NCBI GenBank assembly: GCA_000711775.1
Contig: ARYC01017320.1
Coordinates: 1 to 64,000, forward strand
Reading direction: 5' to 3'
Source: Oxytricha trifallax
Taxonomy: Eukaryota > Ciliophora > Spirotrichea > Sporadotrichida > Oxytrichidae
Length of the DNA stretch: 64,000 nucleotides
Shown here: positions 31,155 to 44,066 of the stretch, one piece after another
Numbering within the stretch: the first letter of the stretch is position 1
Layout: each line of letters opens with the position of its first letter
The notes under the pieces: generated by a model
What the model was told of the DNA's origin: nothing
The model's database searches: none
Seen by the model: the letters and a program-made list of their open reading frames with translations, nothing else
Position numbers and translations under genes: made by a program

Positions 31155-34100
31155 AAGATCACTGGTTTAAAATTCAAACGCTTTGATAATAATGCTGAGT
31201 ACTACAAATTTAATACAAAATAAGAAGATTGGAGTGAAAATTTTATTCAATTCATGACTCGTTAAGCAAACAAAGAAATGCTAAGCTAATGGAAAATTCT
31301 TCGATCACATAAAATGAACATCTTTGAAGAAGAAAAAGGCGAGAAAGAGTAAGAGGAATTAGATACTATATTAAAGATAAATGTCCAAATCAATTCCAAT
31401 ATTGAGGATGAATATCACAATGAAGAAGAGAACATTATTCAAAACTTCTAGGATAATGATATTTTTAATGCCTACAAAATCAACTAAATGGATATTATTA
31501 ATCAATCTATCGAACAAGATTAATATGCTTCTCATTTAGTATCTTCAGAATTGAATCGGAATCCTAATAACAATCAAAATCGAAAATTCAAACTAGATTT
31601 AGCCTTGATTGATTCTTATGATAATGAAGTTGATTTTTAGGATATTGGTTTAGTTCTGGACACCATGACGCAGGTCACATACAAATAACTTAGGCTTCTG
31701 AATCAAAATACCCATGCAATTTAAGTTCATTTAGAGGATTAACTCCTTGATTATCAAACTCTAATCAATTAATTAAGAGTGAATCCGCTCACTTATAAAT
31801 AACAAGTAGATTCCTGTGAATTACTTTTTAAAAAGTTCGAGGAAAGGCTGAAAGAATTCAAAAAATAAAAATATTAGCTTGCCATCGCTACAATAAAAAA
31901 CACTAGTATGCCTGCAAGCCCTGCGTTCAAAATAGAATTGGTCGATGAGTAAAAAATAGAAAAGTAGAAAATGTGTAAGACTGATTCTAAAAAGCGATCA
32001 TAATCGGAAAGACAGAAAAAGCAGTCATTAAATTACGAAGACAAGATTATTAAATAAAATTAGGGTCTTATTTCAGATGAAATTTATTTCAAAAAAAGAG
32101 AATTGAGTACAGTTATTGAAAAAGATCCTGATACCTATAAACTAACGAGTAATGATTCAATTACAAAAGCTTCAAAGTTTAAAGTTTAAACGAAAAGTTG
32201 TGATGCTCTTGAAAAAAAAGTACAAAAAAAAATATCCTGGACTTTCAAAGCAAAAACATTGACTAATAAAGATTATGATAGTACATTACACCAATTAGAA
32301 ATGCGTGATTTTCCTACTCCATAATTCAGTGATTCTGAGATATTCCATTTAATGGGCATTCTGGATTACTCTATCAAATTCAATAAATACATTAATGAGC
32401 ATCGTGATGTAAATACGAAGGAAATGTTCACCGGGTTACTTTTCTTCGAGTGTAACTTTCATCGCCTTATGCATACCTCTATTAGGTATTAAGTATCTTA
32501 ATAGACTAAAATGACCAAACTTTTCTAGCATCAAAATTATTATTAGCCTTTCAATTCAGATTACGTTTTCAAGCCTTAGATTCGTAGGAACCCTAGAATT
32601 ATTCATACCCCAATGAACTTCTTGGAATGTTAAATATACTCTGTAATGGACCGGAGCGACTTTCAAGTTCTTAGCCGCATTTTATTCTTAAAAGCCTGAA
32701 GATATAACTTGCGAGCTTTTCTTTAACCCACTGATTTTCCCACAATGCTCAGTACTTCAATCCTTGGTCTTCAATTTCAAACTACAACCATTTAAAGTAA
32801 ATAGAATATTGGAAGAATCTTCATAAGGTAGAATTTGGAGAAGTTTCCTTCTATCTATAAACATCATTACTGCAATAAGGATACTTTTGGTGATTTGGAA
32901 TTCGAAGAGAATTCAATCATTGTGGAGCTCATTTACTTTTACAATGAAAATCCTATCCCTATATCACAATTCGCAGTTGTAAAAAAAAATGAAGATTATT
33001 ATCTAATGGCCATGTCGATGAAGAGAGGAATTATACAGATACCCTTTGACTTGAAGTAGTTAAATGTAAAGAAGAGCAAATATTTGAAACCCTGATTGAT
33101 GAATTATTTGCAAGTGAAGAATTCGATTTAGGCCTCAATAAGCCGTATATGATTAGGTTCTACTCAGTCTAACTTTAGGATTAAAACCCTCCTTAAACTA
33201 TCTATTAAATTCCTGCGGATTACAAGTATAGGCTAAGAGACTTTTAATGTCAAATTCTTTAGTTGGTAAATATTTAAAGCCTTAACTTTTTATAGTTATA
33301 ACATTCTAGAGTTAGATTATTGTGTATCATATATTAGAAGAGGAGAAAAGTATATACTACTACTTATTGATACTATGACAACCAAAAAATTAAACAGTTA
33401 TTCATATTATGAGAATACTCAATATAAATATAACTAAATTATACATGAAGATAGAGCTAATGAACAGAGTTTCAGGAAGATTGCTTAAACACTGAATGGG
33501 GAATTGCTATGTAAGTTTTTGTTTTTATATAATCTGTTCTAATTATTAAAGAATTCAATATACCATTTGAAGGAATGAAAACACTGAGTCTAAGGCTATA
33601 TAATCTCTACTTTTAAAGATTAATGAAACTCTCCGTAAAACCCATTTTAAAATTGTTCCTACTTTATTCCAGTTTTTAACATACTTGTAAGTTATTGCTT
33701 TTCCCTTACTTGGTGTATAGAAAAGAAAAATTAAATAAGATAGAAGACTACCCATTGAAAAAGGAAATTAAACTAAATTATGAAATACCATTTGATTTAC
33801 GATACAACATTCTGAATGTTTTACTGTTCTTCTGAGAGATAATTTAATTCTGTAACCTCTGATTTGCTACAGTATTTTAGAACTAAAGACAGTTTTACTG
33901 AAGATATAATTGATGGTGTTGACATGAGGAAATCATAATTTGAACTGCATAACAAAACTCAAAGTTTTCATCAAAGTTCATAGTTATCTGACCCTTATCA
34001 CAATTACAAGTACTTGCGCTTGTTTGAGAAATTAATTAACTTGAAACCTTTGGACGAAAGTACAGTCAAAATATTGTAGTCAAATCGACCTTAGGATGAC

Positions 34101-34539
34101 TATTGTGTAGTTAAATTAAATACTTTCACTGTTATCTCTCAGGAACTGAAAAAATGTTACAGTGGCAGTGTGCATAAGTTCAGCATTTCTAATATTGATT
34201 AGCTTTGTTAAACAGTTCATTAATAAAACTAATGGAATACTCGCAAGCAACTAAAGTAGGAAAACAGCCTGAACGAATAAAATATATTGGGGCAAAGATA
34301 AAGATATCTTTCACTTACATATGCACACATCAATTAAGAGATATTCACTCCATAAAGGAATAGGGTTGATGGAAGCTAAACTTAGTAACATCAATAAAGC
34401 TTTTCAGATTCTCAAAGAAAAAGAGAAACAAAGCTAATTTAAAAGCAGCCAAACTAAAGCCAACTTGCAAACAAATAAACTTTACAGAACTTTTCATAGA
34501 TAAAAAGTCGACAGGACTCCTATTCCTCCTCTCTAATGA
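31155..34539 (+). CDS. Long unknown gene in pieces
   Basis: From about 31155 (first in-frame ATG 31254) to about 32700 there are about 510 codons without TGA. They include a coiled, K/E/Q-rich middle (LLFKKFEERLKEFKKQKYQL) and a later globular part (MGILDYSIKFNKYINEHRDV). The frame then changes at about 32695 and 32825, with coding resuming as KPEDITCELFFNPLIFPQCS and DTFGDLEFEENSIIVELIYF, changes again near 33058 (CKEEQIFETLIDELFASEEF) and is lost at about 33300. It returns at 33877 (YFRTKDSFTEDIIDGVDMRK) and ends at TGA 34537-34539 after a basic tail. The 33300-33870 gap looks like an IES. Other breaks may be short IESs, introns or decay. It is a host-like gene with no recognised domain. 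A TBE starts 20 bp after its end. Confidence 0.5.
33300..33876. other. AT-rich gap, likely IES within the gene
   Basis: This non-coding, AT-rich interval separates two parts of the 31155-34539 gene. Pointer repeats could not be assigned by eye. Confidence 0.4.
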
Positions 34540-34661
34540 AACATATTGGTGGAGGGATTCAAAAACTCAAAACCCCTTAGTGAGGTTTATAAGTGCTTTG
34601 ATTTGTAGGGTATAGTTGGGGTCTTATTGGGGTTAGTAGAGAAATTAGGTCAATTTGCAAA

Positions 34662-35722
34662 ATGATAAATAGAAATTAGCGAAATTTAGGGTCTATTTAT
34701 GATGATTAATATTTAGATTTTCTGCTTAAGCTTAGGTATGGTACAAGTATTGAAATAGACTAAGTCAAACCAGTATTGTATTATACAGCCATAACAAGAC
34801 TCCTACGAAAGAGTGCCTCAACTGTTAGGTATCATTGCTTGTTAGGTGTTTAGCATTATAACTCAGGCTCTTGAAAACATCCTGCAAAAAAATAAAAGTT
34901 CTCACAGGTCCATATTGACTATCTCTGTGACTCTAAGACATTAAAGTATTGGGCTCACTTTCCTCTTGACTAACAAGCTGTCATTTTTCATCGCAAGTTT
35001 CTTGATATGCGTATCTCTCCTTAGACTATAGACAATATTTATAGAAGAAATGGCATTCCTTTCAAGACTGTCAACAGAGTGAAGAGAATAATTTATTTTA
35101 CAATGCCATTTTATAGTAATAATTTAAACTTTATATATGATTAAATGCAGAGAGCTATTACTAAAAGCATCAAGTTCATACATGCTGATGAAGCAGTGTT
35201 TACATTCAACACTTTTATTAACAAGTCCTGGTATAAAAAGTATGATAACATAGAAGTATATGACTAAAAGGTAAAGGTTGTCACACACATAATTTTAGCT
35301 GGTATTAGTGAAAATTCAGGACATGAAGCATATGTGATTCGCCCTCGCTATTAAGAGAGAGCAGTATATTGAGTTCCTTCATAAACTAAGAGATAAATAC
35401 AATGACTAAGAGATCATCCTGTTTGTTGATAACCTATCAGTACATAAGAATAAGGAGTCTAGGAAAGCTTATGAAGAGTTAAACATAACTCGTGTATTCA
35501 ACGTTCCTTATAGTCCATAATTCAATGGAATTGAATTTTACTGGAGTTAAATCAAGACTTACTACTAGAAGCTACTGCTGTATCATCTTATGCATGACTT
35601 GCCCATCGATACAGTAGACTTGATTCAAAGCAGCTGTAAGAGAGTGAATAAAGATTTGACTAAGACATGCGCAAGGAATAAGAATGAATGTTTATTAATA
35701 AGCTTTAGACTTAAATGAATGA
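34662..35722 (+). pseudogene. TBE transposase (42-kDa type), copy A
   Basis: DD34E transposase of the TBE family with ATG 34662. Blocks visible: KYWAHFPLDQQAVIFHRKF, KFIHADEAVFTFNTFINKSW (first D), ILFVDNLSVHKNKES (second D) and PQFNGIEFYWSQIK (E). An in-frame TGA lies about 75 codons from the start (after NSGS), and a further frame change shifts the last part. It would mediate TBE excision or transposition if intact. Confidence 0.75.
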
Positions 35723-35729
35723 AATAGTT

Positions 35730-36364
35730 CACTTATTAAATGGATCCGTAAAAAGATTAGGCTTCTCTTTTATTTTCTTCTTCTTAAGACTTGCTTGGGC
35801 CCATATTTCTTCTCTTAGTGCCAGCTCCTGCATCTATGTTAATATCATCAGGGTTTTAGACATCTTTATAAAGCCTCTTGCTCACCTCATAAATTGTCTG
35901 CGACTTTCTTTCTCTGTGAACCTTTGCATGCTCTTTCATAAGATATATACCAGTGCCAGATTTTCCTACAAAGTTATATGTCAAAGCTTACTTGAAAGAT
36001 AAGGATGCTTCTTAAGTTCCTCTAGCCAAGCTGAGCTTATTAGAATGCCTTGCTTCTTCTAGTCTTCATGAGAGATAGAATATCGTTTCTTATGAGCTTC
36101 TTCAATTATTTCTCTGAGATACTCCTCTTTTATTGTACCAAGAACACCAAAGAAGAAGTTCCTCTCTGGTAGTTTATTAGAGAGTTGTTTCTTGGTAGGA
36201 AGGTAAACTACCACTTCCTCATCTTACATGGCATCCTCATAAAGATTAGTGACTGAAATCTCAGGGTAGTTGGGAATTTCGATTATTTTAATCTCTTTAT
36301 TTTTAAAAGCTTTCTTCTCCTCACAAAGTATTGCTTTCAAGAATGAAATTTTGCTACCTTCCAT
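35730..36364 (-). CDS. TBE 22-kDa-type ORF, copy A
   Basis: The minus strand begins MEGSKISFLKAILCEEKKAF near 36364. It passes a conserved block like RNFFFGVLGTIKEEYLREII and ends in a very basic region (KKKRKE/RRRKR type) overlapping the transposase 3' end tail to tail. This is the second of the three genes known from TBEs, and its function is unknown. One or two in-frame breaks may exist. Confidence 0.6.
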
Positions 36365-37174
36365 CGTTGGAAGGAATAAGCCAACTGTATAATTTGTTAA
36401 TAGTCATCAAGTTATCTTACCATGTAAAGTTAGGATAAATACACCCCCTAGTAGCAACTAGGCATATTAAGTCAGAAGGAATTGAAAAGATTGAGACTCA
36501 ACTAAAAAACTTGAAATTCAGAACCCATAAAGATATAAATAATACATTTTTTAAAAAATGTCACTCAACTCAAAGAAAGCGTGAAAAGGGAGATTATTGA
36601 ATAACTAATTTTTAAAAACATGAAGAAAGTAAACTCAATATTAAATAGGTTAATAGTAACAAAGAAAGCCAAGGATCAAATAAAAAGAAGTAAATAGGAA
36701 CTGGAGAAAAGAAGAAACTATTTATAACTAAGAATGTAATGGATACGATTATGGCCATTATTCAAGGAAGGATAATAATTAGCTACGACATGAGTCATTC
36801 TTGTAATGTTCACAAACATTCGTAGATTCTTTGCACATGAAAAATTCCAACCTCATAAACGGGGCAAGAGACCCTACAAAATTTTCATAGATAGTGAGGA
36901 ACCACAGTCTAATTGATCTCGACAACAAAACACAATGCGAAGTGGTTGCAAATATGGTTTGGCTAGACGATAGAATAAGAAGACTTGAGGAGTATGAATA
37001 CTATCAATAAATCAAAAAGTTACTTAAGATTTCATACGTTAAAAGACAAAAAATAAAGATGGGTCAAAATTTAACGTAGAAGAAGTGATCTAGAATTCAA
37101 ACATCCATAAAAAGATAATGATACCTTAAGGGTATAAAATGCAAGTAATTCAAAGATTAATAATTAAAATCATA

Positions 37175-38460
37175 AATTATTGAAAATTAAAATAGTGAAG
37201 CTAATAACAATTAATTTTAAGAAAAATCAAGAAAGATCAACCAAATGGAAGAAAACAAAAGCAAATCACACCAACACAAACATCACCAAAATCATTACAA
37301 AAATGGTGAAAACCAGAGATATTAAAAGGGACACGGTAAAGCAGAGTTCTGGCAAAGGATTCATGCACAGAGCCAAAAGTAAGGACCAGGTGACCCTAGG
37401 GATCACAGAGAACAAACATAAGAAGTTCCGCTAAACAAGTAAATGGGGTTTATGAGCAGTGGGTAATCAAACCCCAGCAAGAGAATTAATGAGACATAAC
37501 CACGAGAGACCTAATTCAATATACACATATATGGGTCACCAGCAGACTAGATGAAAGTCATATTACGGGTTTGACAAAATCATACTCACGAAGAAGGAGT
37601 GGTATAAAAAACTAATAGACTTGTAACCATAGTATGCTGCTTCAGCACAAGAAACCAGATGAGAAAGCAATAGTACAGAGATTTACCTACAAATAATGCC
37701 AGATAAAACGGTGAAAAATAGTGGAAACTTTGGACAGAGAAACAACAAGTGCACTGGATGGAAATCAACGAGGAGTGGCAACATGCCTATATAATACCAG
37801 GAAAACACATCAAAGAGATCACAATGGAGGTATGTTAAGAATAAGTGAAAGAGCCACAAAGAAGAAAATTCACACCTAATTCTTCAAGCTATTGTTTTGG
37901 GCGATAAATTAATCTAACAAATTTGAGAAATATGCCAGGATGACTAAATGAAAGAGCGACAACAGGAGTTTTGAAGAGATTCAGGGGAAATCAGAAGTAT
38001 CATAATCCCAGTAAGTGCCAAGGAAGTATCAGGAATTGTAGAAACTGGGTGATTCTGAGAATCACAGAGGATACAAAGGTTGTTGAGATGTATGGCTCAA
38101 GGTGAACAGTGGGAGCCTAGCAGTGATCTAGAAGTGTATACACCAAATCAGCCAACTCTTGAAGGAGACTGTGGGCAAAGAAATCGCAGTGAACAGAATA
38201 CCAAATAAACCTGAGATCGACCAGGTTACTAATCCAGAGGACTGCGGAGTAATGTCCATACTAATGACAAATCACTTAGTCCTCGAGCTACAAGGAGAAC
38301 CAATCTTCTAGATATTTTCCAAAGATTGGATGAAATGTAAAGGTATTAACTGGCATTCAATCTAGAAGTGGGACATTTCTAGAGATTGGCAAATCAGTAA
38401 TCACCGTAAATTTAGAGGAAACTGAGTAAGTGGTTGAGAAGATAAATGAAGAATTATGGT
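37175..38460 (+). pseudogene. LINE ORF1-like region with Ulp1-like domain, copy A
   Basis: The best frame at about 37200-37440 is rich in H, Q and K (HHQNHYKNGENQRYQKGHGK), like a nucleic-acid-binding ORF1. The 84-codon ATG frame at 37180 is a shadow of it. At about 38020-38320 two blocks recall Ulp1/C48 proteases: NWVILRITEDTKVVEMYGS (matching the H-W-V...Y-D-S block, but with N for H and G for D) and NPEDCGVMSILMTNHL (matching the D-C-G nucleophile block). Several frame changes lie between. A protease domain in this position is not typical of LINEs. Confidence 0.45.
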
Positions 38461-39764
38461 AGTTGGCGAATGATGAGAAAGGAACTGAAACAACCTACAT
38501 GAAGTCTCACGTAGATATATGGGATGAATGGTTCTGGAGAACGACAACAAAATGGAGATGGTTGATCACCAATATGGTCAGGAAGACTATTTCTACAATG
38601 CAGAGTAGGACCTAGTGGAAGCAGAAAGCTTCTTATGCTCCCAGAAGAGAAAAGGGAAAGGATGGAGTTAACCTAGACCGGAGGATCAACAAAACTTAAA
38701 CTCTTCCTGAGCTCTATCTAAGCCAAACCAAATTGGTTCTTAGAGAGATGAGGATAAATAGAAAGGAAGCGATGGAGAAGAGGAATGAACAGACAAGATT
38801 AACAAAGATGAGTAAATTTACAGGTTGAATGAGTAGGAAGCAGCTACAGGGAAGAAAGAGAGATGTCTCTAAATTGAGTAATGAATTACTATGCAGAATA
38901 TATTTACGAAGGATTTATTATCACATTTATTTTACCTTTTAGTAACCACCCATCTATCTATCTAAAAATTAAATTAATTAACTTAAAAAGAGAGAAATGT
39001 TTAACAATTAAAGAGGACGGGAAAAATGGTGCCAGAGACGTAAACAACCAATGGGATGAGAAGATTAACAATTTTACTCATAAAATAGATGTCACTGAGA
39101 GAAACCCTCATCCTAGAAAACATTAAAAAAATACTTTGGAAATTCAAAATTGAAATCGTAAAATTTTACATTTCAAAACCAGAATATTTAGCAATAACAA
39201 AACAATTTGGAAAAACAAAACAAAAAATTACGGTCAAGATTGACAATAGCCGATAACTTGTATTTTATTAACCCGTTAAAGAAGCTGAAGGATGGGTTAG
39301 AAGAAATGAGATGTTCGCAGAAAGATAGCGAACTAAGAGGAGAGAATAAATTATTAATAACAAAAGACAATGGAATACGAAGACATTAGAAATGAGACTA
39401 TGTCTGTAGAAATCACAATTTATAAAAGGGGATTGATAAATTAAAATGAAATTATTATTTAAGAAAAAGGAAACCTATAGAGATTAACGCTGATGGAGCG
39501 GTTACACTCACAAAAATTTAAGTTACAAAAACATATCCAATTTATTTTTTTATAGAGGCTCAACCAAGTAAGAGCCGATGTATCACCAGACAACTCGCAG
39601 TAAAACTAAACGATTCAATGAAATTAAGAAGTAAATGTTCGACTATCTTAAGAAGAGAGGTTAGGCTAGGTAACGTTATTATATTTTATATTCTGATTAT
39701 TATAATAAGTATTTTGTTAAGCTCATTAAATTTTCATTTTAATATAAATATTTTCACTTATTTT

Positions 39765-40390
39765 TCATTAATGTTAGAGGGTCGAACTCAAAACTCAAGC
39801 AGGACCAACTGTTGAAAGATATAGAAGGCAAAAACCCAGATTTCATAGGACTTGTACAAACAAGGTTGATTGGAATTAATAATAAGAAAATAGCATTAAA
39901 TTAACTAGAGAGAAAAGGAGGATTTCTAGTGTTAAACAGTGGAAAGTATGAAGAAAAAAAACAATAAAAAATTAAAAGTAATTCATTGTATGGAACATCT
40001 TCAACGTGGGTGGATTCCCACTCCTCATTTTAACAGCATACATACCCCCAATTTTTGAACGAAGAAGTAAATGAATTAAAAAACAGCCTGATTTACACGA
40101 TTAAATCATTGAAATAGAATGCCAAAAACAGAGAAGAATAGTGATGGGAGACTTTAACTTTCACATTAAAGACCTGGGGAAAAGACTAAACAAAGAAGGG
40201 TTGAAAGAATCTATTTAGGAAGGAATGGAAACTCATACAAAGAGAATCTAACTTAATTGAATTTTCACAAATTTAGAGACAATCAACTGGGTAACATGTC
40301 AACTTAGACTAACCGATCACAAGCTAGTTTAAGTAAACATCAGAATAAATGACCAAGATGAAGACCTGAAATTGACAGACAGGGAAAGGA
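39765..40390 (+). pseudogene. LINE ORF2 endonuclease domain, copy A
   Basis: Apurinic/apyrimidinic-endonuclease blocks: INVRGSNSKLKQDQLLKDIE, NPDFIGLVQTRL, VMGDFNFHIKDLG (the GDFN block) and LTDHKLVQVNI (the DH block). Stops and frame changes interrupt it. Confidence 0.7.
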
Positions 40391-40899
40391 TGATTAGAAT
40401 ATCAGATATCAGGAAGTAATGTTGAAAAACATTCATCAAAGAAGGGAGAGATATTTTCACTAATGGATCTTATAATCCAATTGAGAAATGATTTGCAGAT
40501 AAAATAAAAAAACAAGTAAGAGGGAAAAATTGGTACCATCAACAACCAAAGTGGGTTCTAAAACAATGGGTCAAACGAGACCAATGTATTCTAAGAATTG
40601 AAGATCAAATGGAGAGAAGCAATCAACGACTTAGAGTAATGTTTGGACAAATATGATTTAAAAAGATTCTTTTTTATGGGGAAGTCACAAACGAAGAGCT
40701 AAAAAGATTCATAGCCAATTAAAGGACTGACGATTAAAGACGAAAGAGTAGAAGCAGAGAAAGACACTAGAAATAAGGTCGAAGAGTCATACAGTTAAAT
40801 ATTCAAAGACAAAAGAGAACACAAAAGGTGGAGATAAAAATATATATAATAATGTTGGACGAACAATAAACAGAGAAATTTTGTGAACAAAAGTACGTC

Positions 40900-41760
40900 G
40901 AACAAAGCATATAAGAATGCAACTTCAATAAAGCAATAGGTCTAGATGGATTTGATGGGAAACTATTGATCAAATCTTTGAAAATGCAAGAAAAAGTCTG
41001 TCAAAATATAACAATATGGGTCAACGATAGACAGATTCCCCATACATCAAAGAGGGAAGGCTGATTCATTTAAGTAAAGACCAAAAGGAATTATACTCTG
41101 AATTTATCAACACAAGACCAATAGCAGTCAGCTCCCATCTAGGAAAAATTGTGAAAAAAGTTATTATAAACAAATCAATAAAAACAAAAGTGGGTTGCTA
41201 TAAACAGTAAACTACCAAAATGGTTTCAAAGAAAGTAAAAGTACTCATATTAATCTGATAAGACTCCTTGAGCACATTAATTAGTCCAGGATAAAGAGCA
41301 AAAAAGAGAGTCGTGCTTACTAATAGATCTATAAAAAGCATATGAATCAGTCTAGAATGACAAACTAATATTAATTCTATGAGGAATTTATAAGTTGTCC
41401 AAGTAGTCAAATTCATTGAAATGTTATTCAAAAAAAACAAAATCTCATTGAAAAATGAATGATATTAATATAACAGGCGTGGCACAAAAAAGCAGATTAT
41501 CGCCTATGTTATTCATCTTACTTGTAAGATGCTCGATATACCAAATAGGAATTAAAATCCCTAATTAAATAGCAAACTGATTGCAATGCAGATGACATAC
41601 TAATAACATAAAAGACCCATAATAATTTAGGAGTGTAATAGAATGTTTCAGGTAAATAGAGAAGTCACATAACCTAAAACTAAACACGAAAAAGGACAGC
41701 GTGCTTGAGTCACGAAAGAAGCTCTGGAAATAAATTTCAGATAGATGGGATTAATAAGGT
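40900..41760 (+). pseudogene. LINE ORF2 reverse transcriptase domain, copy A
   Basis: RT blocks can be followed in order: FNKAIGLDGFDGKLL (the A-G-x-D-G block), IRLLEHI, NITGVAQKSRLSPMLFI (the G-x-x-Q-x-S...S-P-x-L-F block) and NADDILIT (the F/Y-A-D-D catalytic block). The frame is broken several times. The RT places this element in the APE-bearing non-LTR group. The clade was not resolved. Confidence 0.7.
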
Positions 41761-42358
41761 ACAGGAAGCCAAATACTTAGAATTAAACAGATGTCTGAAC
41801 ATGCAAAACTGACTGAAAATACATGGAATAAAATTAAAAGGAAAACAGAATTTTATTAAAAACTAAAGAGATCTAACATCCTCACTGTCAGCGACACGAT
41901 ATTTATGGTATAGAAAAGAATACTAATGATATACAAATTCACATCACTAGTTGCGTCATAATTCGTGAAATTAGAGGTAATAGAGAAGATGGAGTTATAG
42001 TTAAAAAGAATCGCTTTCAAAACTCCGAGGGACATCCCCAACAAAGTACTGAGGAATGTTGCCTATTAAAAGAAATCAATACCAGTGAAATAATAAAAAA
42101 CTTGGTTCTAAAGTACATGAAGAAAATAAATATGAGGATTGATCAATTTATAAGGCCTAAAAGAGCAATCGAAGAGATCAAACAAAAAGGAAACAAACTT
42201 TAAAAAAGAAAGAAAATATTCCTAACAAAAAATATTATGGAATACTATGATGACATTCAAAACCCCAAAACCCCTTAGTGAGGTTTATAAGTGCTTTGAT
42301 TTGTAGGGTATAGTTGGGGTCTTATTGGGGTTAGTAGAGAAATTAGGTCAAATTGCAA

Positions 42359-43420
42359 AATGAGAAATAGAAATTAGCGAAATTTAGGGTCTATTTATGA
42401 TGAGTAATATTTAGATTTACTGCTTAAGCTTAGGTATGGTACAAGTATTAATATAGACTAAGTCAAACCAGTGTTGAATTATACAGCCATAGCAAGACTC
42501 CTACACAAGAGTGCCTCAACTGTTAGGTATCATTGCTTGTTAGCTGTTTAACATTATAACTCAGGCTCTTGAAAACATCCTGCAAGAAAATAAAAGTTCT
42601 CACAGCACTATATTGACTACCTCTGCGACTCTAAGACATTAAAGTATTGGCTCACTTTCCTCTTGAATAACGAGCTGTCATTTTTCATCGCAAGTTTCCA
42701 GACATGCGTATCTCTCCTTAGACTATAGATAATATTTATAGAAGAAATGGCATTCCTTTCAAGACTGTCAACAGAGTGAAGAGAATAATTGATTTTAGAA
42801 TGCCATTTCATAGTAATAATTTAAACTTTATATATGATTAAATGCAGAGAGCTATTACTAAAAGCATCAAGTTCATACATGCTGATGAAGCAGTGTTTAC
42901 ATTCAACACTTTTATTAACAAGTCCTGGTATAAAAAGTATGATAACATAGAAGTATATGACTAAAAGGTAAAGGTTGTCACACACACATAATTTTAGCTG
43001 GTTTTAGTGAAAATTCAGGACTTGAAGCCTATGTGATTCGCCCTCGCTATTAAGAGAGAGAGCAATATTGAGTTCCTTCATACACGAAGAGATAAATACA
43101 ACGACTAAGAGATCATCTTGTTTTTTTATAGCTTATCAGTACATAAGAATAAAGAGTCTAGGAAAGCTTATGAAGAGTTAAACATAACTCGTGTATTCAA
43201 CGTTCCTTATAGTCCATAATTCAATGGAATTGAATTTTACTGGAGTTAAATCAAGACTTACTACTAGAAGCTACTGTTGTATCATCTTATGCATGATTTA
43301 CCAATCGATACAGTAGATTTAATACAGAGTAGATACAAGAGAGTGAATAAAGATTTGACTAAGACATGCTCAAGGAATAATAATGAATGTTTATTAATAA
43401 GCTTTAGACTTAAAGGAATG
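42359..43420 (+). pseudogene. TBE transposase, copy B
   Basis: Same DD34E blocks as copy A (HADEAVFTFNTF, LSVHKNKES, FNGIEFYW) and the same TGA after NSGS. The residue region of the second catalytic Asp is altered (ILFFYSLSVH instead of ILFVDNLSVH), so catalysis is lost. Further small indels shift the frame. Confidence 0.7.
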
Positions 43421-43429
43421 AAATACTTC

Positions 43430-44066
43430 ACATATTAAATGGATCCTTAAAAAGATTAGGCTTCTCTTTCTTTTCTTCTTCTTAAGGCTTGCTTGGGCCC
43501 GTATTTCTTCTCTTAGTGCCAGCTCCTGCATCTATGTTAATATCATCAGGGTTTTAGACATCTTTATAAAGCCTCTTGCTCACCTCATGAATTGTTTGCG
43601 ACTTTCTTTCTCTGTGAACCTTAGCATGCTCTTTCATAAGATATATACCAGTGCCAGATTTTCCTACAAAGTTATATGTCAAAGCTTACTTGAAAGATAA
43701 GGATGCTTCTTAAGTTCCTCTAGCCAAGCTGAGCTTATTAGAATGCCTTGCTTCTTCTAGTCTTCAGGAGAGATAGAATATCGTTTCTTATGAGCTTCTT
43801 CAATTATTTCTCTGAGATACTCCTCTTTTATTGTACCAAGAACACCAAAGAAGAAGTTCCTCTCTGGTAGATTATTAGAGAGTTGCTTCTTGGTAGGAAG
43901 GTAAACTACCACTTCCTCATCTTACATGGCATCCTCATAAAGATTAGTGACTGAAATCTCAGGGTAGTTGGGAATTTCGATTAGTTTAATCTCTTTATTT
44001 TTAAAAGCTTTCTTCTCCTCACAAAGTATTGCTTTCAAGAATGAAATTTTGGTACCTTCCATTGTT
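43430..44066 (-). CDS. TBE 22-kDa-type ORF, copy B
   Basis: Minus-strand counterpart of the ORF in copy A, starting MEGTKISFLKAILCEEKKAF near 44064 and ending in a Lys/Arg-rich tail overlapping the transposase end. Confidence 0.6.

Larger units (their letters stand above)
34560..36435 (+). mobile_element. TBE copy A, left part (truncated by LINE)
   Basis: Starts CAAAAACTCAAAACCCC after ATT (34557-34559), fitting the ANT target rule of TBEs. The terminal repeat continues through GGGGTCTTATTGGGGTTAG. It contains a transposase gene and the start of the opposite-strand 22-kDa-type ORF. Sequence similarity to other TBEs stops near 36435, where a LINE begins. The zinc-finger/kinase gene and right end are not found next to it. 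Confidence 0.8.
36436..42254 (+). mobile_element. APE-type LINE, copy A
   Basis: A non-LTR retrotransposon inserted in TBE copy A. Layout: 5' region and basic ORF1 (36.6-38.9 kb), ORF2 with apurinic endonuclease (39.77-40.38 kb) and reverse transcriptase (40.9-41.75 kb), then a 3' part reaching the TBE-B insertion at 42255. The start is approximate. The coding frames carry many stops and shifts, so the copy is inactive. About 95 percent identity by eye to copy B. Confidence 0.75.

Noticed and set aside
37180-37434. 84-codon ATG frame, repeated identically at 44878-45132, as a conserved small protein
   Set aside because: It is an alternate frame of the LINE ORF1 region. Identity only reflects the duplicated LINE.
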